Assembly (NCBI RefSeq): GCF_000382225.1
Contig: NZ_KB907809.1
Coordinates: 1-64,000, forward strand
Direction of reading: 5' to 3'
DNA: 64,000 bases
From: Hymenobacter aerophilus DSM 13606
Lineage (GTDB): Bacteria > Bacteroidota > Bacteroidia > Cytophagales > Hymenobacteraceae
In this document: positions 59,659 through 64,000 of the stretch, piece after piece
How the letters are laid out: each line of letters begins with the position of its first letter
How positions within the stretch are numbered: position 1 is the first letter of the stretch
The notes under the pieces: model-generated
Seen by the model: the letters and a program-made list of their open reading frames with translations, nothing else
Database searches by the model: none
What the model was told of the DNA's origin: nothing
Program-made: the position numbers and the translations under genes

Positions 59659-61920
59659 TTACGGCAGCGTGAAGCGCATACCCAGGTAGCTCATGCGGCC
59701 GTACACCGGGCCCCACACCATGGCCGCATCGAAAGTCGGGCCAAACGGCGCGGCGGCTCCCTGAATGGGGTTACGCTGGCGGTAATTGGTCAGGTTTTCG
59801 ACGCCGGCATACACCTCCCAGCGCTTGAAAGCCCGCGTCAGCTGGGCGTTCAGCAGGGCATAGCGCGGGCTGAAAACCGGCCCCTGCTCGGCCGTGCCGG
59901 GCTCGGGCGCCAGCGGGCGTTGGCCGTAGCCCTGCACCGTGAGATCGGCGCGCCACTTGTCGAAGGCCGTGGCGTAGGCCAGGTTGAGGAACAGGCGGTG
60001 GCGGGGCACCAGCACCCGCGGCAGCAGCTCGCCGTTGTAGCTGGTTTGCACGTCGAGGTACTTGTAGGCCGCCTTGGCCTGCAGGCCCTTCACGGGTTCC
60101 ACCTGCACTTCGGTCAGGAAGCTGCGCGAGAAGCTGCGCCCGCCCGGCTCGAGGTTGCCAATCAGCAGCCGTTCGGGGTCGGTGTAGGAGTCGGCCACCA
60201 CCTGGTTCTGGAACTCGGTGTGGTAATAATCGGCCACTAAAGTGCCCTGCCGGCCGAAAGCGGTGAAGTACTGCGTGGCCGAGCCGCCTACACTCCAGGC
60301 CTTCTCGGGCCGCAAATCGGGACTGATGACGAACTCGCGGGAGCTGACGAACATACCCGAATTCTCGGCCAGCGGGTTGGCCACGCGCAGGCCCTTGCCG
60401 GCCGCAAAACGCAGCACGGTGTTTTTAGCCGGGTCGTACTTCACGTTCAGCCGGGGCGTGAGCAGCCAGCCGTACAGGTTGTGGCGGTCGAGGCGCAGGC
60501 CGCCGACAACGGTCAGGTTGCTGGCGTTCTGGTAGGTGTACTCGCCGAACGCGCCCGGCACCTGCTCGCGGCGGTTGCGCGCCAGCAGGGTAGAGTTGGT
60601 CGTGCTCGGGTTGTACGTTTCGCGGTAGTCGTCGTGCACAAAGCTCAGGCCGGTGCGGTAGGTGTGGGCCGTGGTGCCGATGATGCTCTGAAACAGCAGC
60701 GTGGCCAGGCCCGTGCGCTGGCGGCCGTCGTAGTCGCGGCGGCCGTAGCGCGAGGTGAAGTCGTGGTCGGTGGCGCTCAGCAGCAGCCCCAGGCTCTGGT
60801 AGGGGCGGCCGGCCCAGGCGTAGCTGGTTTTGGCGTAGCCGGTGTAGCGGTTGGTTTCCTGCGTAATGCCGTACGCAGGGCCGTTGGGTGCATCCTTTTC
60901 GCGGAAGCTCACCTGCCCGCCCTGCCGGGTTTCGCGCAACGCGCCCAGCCCGATTTCCGTCACGAAGCCGTTGCCCGAGTTGTACTTCCACTTGTTGAAA
61001 GCATTGAACTGGGTGGCGCGGGGCAAATCCAGAAAGCCGTCGTCGTTGCGGTCGATGCGGCCGCCCAGGTGGTCGGTGTGCAGCAGCAGGGCCGTGCTCA
61101 GCTTGGGCGTGAGGCGGTGGGCCAGGTTCAGGTTGACGTCGAATTTGCCCATGTCGTTGACGTAGGCGTTCAGGTGCAGGCGGTCGGTTTTTTCGGGGTC
61201 TTTCAGGTGGATATTCACCTGGCCGGCCATGCTTTCGTAGCCGTTCACCACCGAGCCCATGCCCTTGATGATGTCGATGCCCTCAATCCAGGGGCCGGCC
61301 AGATAGCCCAGCCGGTAGGGCGTGGCCAGCCCGCGCAGGGCCGGCAGGTTTTCCAGCGTCAGCAGCGTGTAGGCGCCATCGAGGCCCAGCAGCTGAATCT
61401 GCTTGGCGCCCGACGCCGCGTCGGTGGTCGATACCTCGACCGAGGCGTTGGTTTCGAAGCTCTCGGCCAGGTTGCAGCAGGCCGATTTGGTCAGGTCGCG
61501 GCTGGTGATGACCTGGGTGTTGGTGGGCGTGAGGCCCGAGTAGGCGAGGGCGCGGGCCTCTACTTTCACCTCGGCCAGCTCGGCGGAGCGGCGCAGCGGC
61601 ACGCGCAGGTAGCGTGCGCCCTCGGCCCGCACGGTGTCGGGCAGGTAACCCAGGAAGTTGATGATGAGCCGGTTGTCGGTGCCGGCGGGGCGCACCAGCG
61701 AGAAGGCGCCCTGCTCGTCGGTGGTGGCGGCCCCGGCGGGGTTGCTCAGCCAGCGCACCACGGCGCCGGGAATGGCCGATTGATTGGTGGCGTCGAGCAC
61801 CTGCCCACGGACGGGGGCCACGGAGGCATCGGGCGTCTGGGCGTGGGCGGCCGTCGTGGCGGCCAGCAGCAGGCCGGCCACCGTCAGGGCCCGGCGGCTG
61901 AGCCGGATAGGAGAATCCAT
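59659..61920 (-). CDS. TonB-dependent receptor with N-terminal carboxypeptidase-like domain
   Basis: A 753-residue outer-membrane receptor. Signal peptide at 1-27 (LTVAGLLLAATTAAHAQ), CarboxypepD_reg-like domain (about 38-110, VRGQVLDATNQSAIPGAVV), plug domain with SACCNLAESFETNASVEVS and ITSRDL, and a beta barrel ending RMSYLGMRFTLP with the C-terminal aromatic pattern. The CC in the plug recurs in receptors that accompany HMA proteins, so metal or a metallophore is the likely cargo. The start at 61920 (MDSPIRLSRRALTV) is preferred; upstream codons lie in an inverted repeat. Confidence 0.92.
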   Translation of the reverse strand: MDSPIRLSRRALTVAGLLLAATTAAHAQTPDASVAPVRGQVLDATNQSAIPGAVVRWLSNPAGAATTDEQGAFSLVRPAGTDNRLIINFLGYLPDTVRAEGARYLRVPLRRSAELAEVKVEARALAYSGLTPTNTQVITSRDLTKSACCNLAESFETNASVEVSTTDAASGAKQIQLLGLDGAYTLLTLENLPALRGLATPYRLGYLAGPWIEGIDIIKGMGSVVNGYESMAGQVNIHLKDPEKTDRLHLNAYVNDMGKFDVNLNLAHRLTPKLSTALLLHTDHLGGRIDRNDDGFLDLPRATQFNAFNKWKYNSGNGFVTEIGLGALRETRQGGQVSFREKDAPNGPAYGITQETNRYTGYAKTSYAWAGRPYQSLGLLLSATDHDFTSRYGRRDYDGRQRTGLATLLFQSIIGTTAHTYRTGLSFVHDDYRETYNPSTTNSTLLARNRREQVPGAFGEYTYQNASNLTVVGGLRLDRHNLYGWLLTPRLNVKYDPAKNTVLRFAAGKGLRVANPLAENSGMFVSSREFVISPDLRPEKAWSVGGSATQYFTAFGRQGTLVADYYHTEFQNQVVADSYTDPERLLIGNLEPGGRSFSRSFLTEVQVEPVKGLQAKAAYKYLDVQTSYNGELLPRVLVPRHRLFLNLAYATAFDKWRADLTVQGYGQRPLAPEPGTAEQGPVFSPRYALLNAQLTRAFKRWEVYAGVENLTNYRQRNPIQGAAAPFGPTFDAAMVWGPVYGRMSYLGMRFTLP

Positions 61921-62013
61921 AAAAAGCAGCGGTTTAGCGTTTTCCGAAAAATGCGCCGGCCCCATCGGGCGCGGCGAAGCGGGCGGCCAGGCACGGCCGC
62001 CACCGGAAAAACG

Positions 62014-62457
62014 CTAAACGACCAGTACGCCCACCCGCGTGAGCAGCGCCCGCCCGCCCAACGGCGGTGGCGACGAATCGGCGGCGTACCAGCGCAGCGC
62101 GGGTACGAGGCCAACGGCGGCCTTAAAAGCCGGGAACGGGGCCGTCGGCCAGGCCGGCAGCAGCGCCGGAGCCGGCGCCTTCACCAGGCTTAGCTGCGCC
62201 GAAGCGGTGTCGAGCTTATGAAAATCGGCCCCGAACTCGCAGCACGACTTGGTGAGGTGCGCCGGACCGGCCTCGTGGGGGCCATCGGCCAACTGCATCG
62301 GTGGGCAGCCGTGGCGGGCCGCCTGGAAGATGATATCGGTGCTGCGCTGCCCGCTCTGGCGGCACAGGTGCTGCTGCACCGCCAGGCCCACCGAGGAGGT
62401 GAGCACCAGCAGGGCCAGCCAGACACTGAAGAGCCGATGGAGGAGCGGGCGTTTCAT
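62014..62457 (-). CDS. HYC_CC_PP-like small protein of the metal operon
   Basis: A 147-residue protein with a signal-like helix (MKRPLLHRLFSVWLALLVLTSSVGLA). Motifs are spaced as in the HYC_CC_PP family: QQHLCRQSG (HLC in place of HYC), KSCCEFGADF (CC) and DSSPPPLGG (PP), with a further GCPPMQL. Cysteines and histidine suggest metal binding or chaperoning in the periplasm. It is the first gene of the operon: a -7 box lies 10 bases upstream of its start and the TonB receptor follows. A 16-bp inverted repeat (GGTTTAGCGTTTTCCG at 61931) spans the gap to the next gene. Confidence 0.75.
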   Translation of the reverse strand: MKRPLLHRLFSVWLALLVLTSSVGLAVQQHLCRQSGQRSTDIIFQAARHGCPPMQLADGPHEAGPAHLTKSCCEFGADFHKLDTASAQLSLVKAPAPALLPAWPTAPFPAFKAAVGLVPALRWYAADSSPPPLGGRALLTRVGVLVV

Positions 62458-62466
62458 AAGCAACGG

Positions 62467-62474
62467 CAAAGATA
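62467..62474 (-). promoter_or_regulatory. Putative -7 box of the metal operon
   Basis: TATCTTTG on the minus strand, 10 bases upstream of the HYC_CC_PP gene ATG; the transcript would have a very short leader. Confidence 0.6.
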
Positions 62475-62674
62475 CGACTGCCGGATTTAATGCCCGTGCA
62501 CAATCACGGATGGCCCGTTCATTATTAAGGGGTTCCTGCGAATGCCTGGGCCGGGTAAGCCGCGCCACGCCGGGGCCGCGCCTTTGCTGCCGCGCACCCC
62601 CGGGCCGGCTTCCGCCGGAAAATTTGCGGCAATAAGGTTGCACTAAGCAGGTGCGTTTTTGCCGGGTAGATGCG

Positions 62675-62682
62675 TACTTTTG
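62675..62682 (+). promoter_or_regulatory. Putative -7 box of the rsmH/dcw operon
   Basis: TACTTTTG, 31 bases before the rsmH GTG. mraZ, often the first gene of this cluster, is not between 62458 and 62712. Confidence 0.6.
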
Positions 62683-62712
62683 AGTTTCCCCGAATCTTAA
62701 ACGGCCCTTTTT

Positions 62713-63642
62713 GTGCCCGACTACGCCAACGATACCGCCTACCACCGCCCCGTGATGCTGCGCGAGTGCCTCGAAGCCCTCGACCTGCAGCCCCAGGGCC
62801 GCTACGTGGATGTTACCTTCGGCGGCGGCGGCCACTCGGCCCGCATTCTGGAGCGCCTGCAAAGCCCCGGCCACCTCTACAGCTTCGACCAGGATGCCGA
62901 CGCCGAGGCCGAAGCCGCTCAGCTGGCCCGCCCCGAGTTTACCTTCATCCGCGCCAACTTCCGCGACCTGCTGCCGGAGCTCCGCCAGCGCGACGCGCTG
63001 CCCGTCGATGGCCTGCTGGCCGATCTGGGCGTTTCGTCGCACCAGTTCGATACGCCTGAGCGCGGCTTCAGCACCCGTTTCGACGGGCCGCTGGACATGC
63101 GCATGAACCCCGACGGCGCCGACGCCTCGGCCGCCGACCTCATCAACAACTACTCGGAAGCCGAGCTGCACCGCATTTTCGGTATGTACGGCGAGGTAAC
63201 CAACGCCCGCACGCTGGCCGCCACCGTGGCCCAGGCGCGGCGCGGGCAGGCCATTACCACCATTGCGGGCCTCAAGAAAGCCATTGCGCCCTGCACGCCG
63301 CGGGGCAAGGAAAACAAGTACCTGGCCCAGGTTTTCCAGGCCCTGCGCATCGAGGCCAACGACGAAATGGCCGCGTTGCGCGAAATGCTGGAGCAAACGG
63401 CTCAGGTGCTGCGCCCCGGCGGCCGGCTGGTCGTCATGAGCTACCACTCGCTCGAAGACCGGCTGGTGAAGAACTTCCTGGCCAAGGGAAAATTCTTCGG
63501 TGAGGCCGACAAAGACCTGTTTGGCCGCACCGATTTGCCCTTCGAGGTCGTTACCCGCAAACCTATCGAGGCCACGGCCGAAGAAATTGCCCTCAACAGC
63601 CGCGCCCGGTCGGCGAAGTTGCGCATCGCTACGAGGAATTAG
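62713..63642 (+). CDS. rsmH: 16S rRNA (cytosine1402-N4)-methyltransferase
   Basis: A 309-residue RsmH (MraW), starting at GTG (MPDYANDTAYHRPVMLRECL). SAM-binding motif in YVDVTFGGGGHSARILERL, then ADLGVSSHQFDTPERGFS and GPLDMRMNP, and the C-terminal VMSYHSLEDRLVKNFL, all signature segments. It methylates C1402 of 16S rRNA. It is the usual first or second gene of the division/cell-wall (dcw) cluster; the next gene fits the ftsL position. Confidence 0.97.
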   Translation: MPDYANDTAYHRPVMLRECLEALDLQPQGRYVDVTFGGGGHSARILERLQSPGHLYSFDQDADAEAEAAQLARPEFTFIRANFRDLLPELRQRDALPVDGLLADLGVSSHQFDTPERGFSTRFDGPLDMRMNPDGADASAADLINNYSEAELHRIFGMYGEVTNARTLAATVAQARRGQAITTIAGLKKAIAPCTPRGKENKYLAQVFQALRIEANDEMAALREMLEQTAQVLRPGGRLVVMSYHSLEDRLVKNFLAKGKFFGEADKDLFGRTDLPFEVVTRKPIEATAEEIALNSRARSAKLRIATRN

Positions 63643-63644
63643 TA

Positions 63645-63795
63645 ATTGATAATTTGTAATTAATAATTTTCAGATAATTAGCTTGCATTATTTCGGTTAT
63701 ACAAGACTTGCTTTTTTGTAAAAGTCTGCTCTGTGAATAAACCAGCAAATTGAAAAATAGAATTATTCATTACTAATTCTTAATTACTAATTAAC
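63645..63795. repeat. AT-rich simple-word palindrome
   Basis: TAGTAATTGATAATTTGTAATTAATAATT-type words on the left (63645-63670) face CATTACTAATTCTTAATTACTAATTAA on the right (63768-63795) as inverted, imperfect copies of a TTAGTAATT unit. It fills the gap between rsmH and the ftsL-like gene. Confidence 0.75.
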
Positions 63796-63802
63796 AAAAA
63801 GA

Positions 63803-64000
63803 ATGTCCGCCAATACCGTTCGTCCTGCCAGCACCCCGCCCCGCGCCAACGTGCCCCGCGCCGTGGAGCCGGAGCCGGTGCGCCCGGTGGCCGCGCCGGA
63901 ACCCGAGCCGCTGGCCCCCGAGCCGGAGCCCGCGCCCCGGCCGTCGGCCCGGATGGCCCGACCGGCCGCGCCGACGGCCGGCAAGCGGAGCACCTGGAGC
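63803..64000 (+). CDS. FtsL-like cell division protein, N-terminal part only
   Basis: Sixty-six codons from the ATG at 63803 to the window edge: a long proline/glutamate/arginine-rich cytoplasmic tail (VEPEPVRPVAAPEPEPLAP) ending KRSTWS, before any membrane helix. Its place right after rsmH and the STWS ending fit the FtsL-like proteins of Bacteroidetes, which have extended N-terminal tails, but the diagnostic helix and coiled coil are beyond the window. The identification therefore rests mainly on synteny. Confidence 0.6.
   Translation, partial: MSANTVRPASTPPRANVPRAVEPEPVRPVAAPEPEPLAPEPEPAPRPSARMARPAAPTAGKRSTWS

Noticed and set aside
60481..62193. A 570-codon + strand open frame opposite the TonB receptor
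   Set aside because: Composition is A/G/V/Q-rich, as expected for antisense of a high-GC gene; the receptor on the minus strand has signal, plug and barrel features.

Overview
The window looks like a chromosomal segment of a pigmented, high-GC Bacteroidetes close to Hymenobacter (Cytophagales). This rests on the gene set (BatA-like protein, two DUF4199 proteins, HYC_CC_PP-type protein, BioD-PTA fusion, carotenoid genes with a small ECF sigma factor), on the lack of Shine-Dalgarno sites, on frequent TTG/GTG starts, and on repeated TAnnTTTG boxes, the -7 element of Bacteroidetes sigma-ABfr promoters. Taxonomy is inferred from content only. It reads as core chromosome with no prophage or intact IS; one AT-rich cassette (31.6-32.6 kb) beside an integrase fragment is clearly foreign.

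Layout. 0-6 kb: end of an rRNA operon (5S), BatA-like protein, two DUF4199 proteins, GT2 and GT4 glycosyltransferases. 6-7.7 kb: a small GIY-YIG gene framed by inverted clusters of one repeat, then a GT9 glycosyltransferase. 7.8-16 kb: purB, a GT51 transglycosylase, TerC, a DPM1-like GT2, protoporphyrinogen oxidase and a GmhB-like phosphatase. 16-19.4 kb: two tiny paralogous lipoproteins, arginine decarboxylase and a divergent arginase/agmatinase. 19.5-24 kb: a KaiC-KaiB-KaiB-histidine kinase cluster. 24-31 kb: argS behind a 21-bp tandem repeat, a LOG-family protein, a KAS III enzyme, glutathione peroxidase, a HAD phosphatase and menA. 31-36.5 kb: kptA, integrase remnant plus cassette, DUF808, pta, crcB. 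36.6-49.4 kb: PPOX-type protein, MBL hydrolase, a two-domain cupin protein, an AsmA-like protein, tRNA-Leu, hscB, ABM protein, SAM hydrolase, phoH, GNAT, comEC and an enoyl-CoA hydratase.

49.5-58.9 kb is a carotenoid region: crtZ, a MerR/cobalamin regulator with CarH-type ligands, an ECF sigma factor, crtI, crtB, ispH and crtW, with a LytTR regulator at the end. A lycopene cyclase is not in the window. The genes could supply precursors (ispH), make and desaturate phytoene (crtB, crtI) and hydroxylate/ketolate beta-carotene (crtZ, crtW), with light input through the B12 regulator and the sigma factor. 59-62.5 kb is a probable metal-handling operon (HYC_CC_PP protein, TonB receptor, HMA protein). 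62.7-64 kb starts the dcw cluster (rsmH, ftsL-like).

Intergenic DNA is unusually structured. About nine copies of a long palindrome (arms ending in GTCATCCTGAGC or GTCATGCTGAGC) lie between transcription units, together with palindromes whose arms are built of simple repeats, a 13.7-copy heptamer array between crtI and crtB, and a nested GC-rich palindrome.
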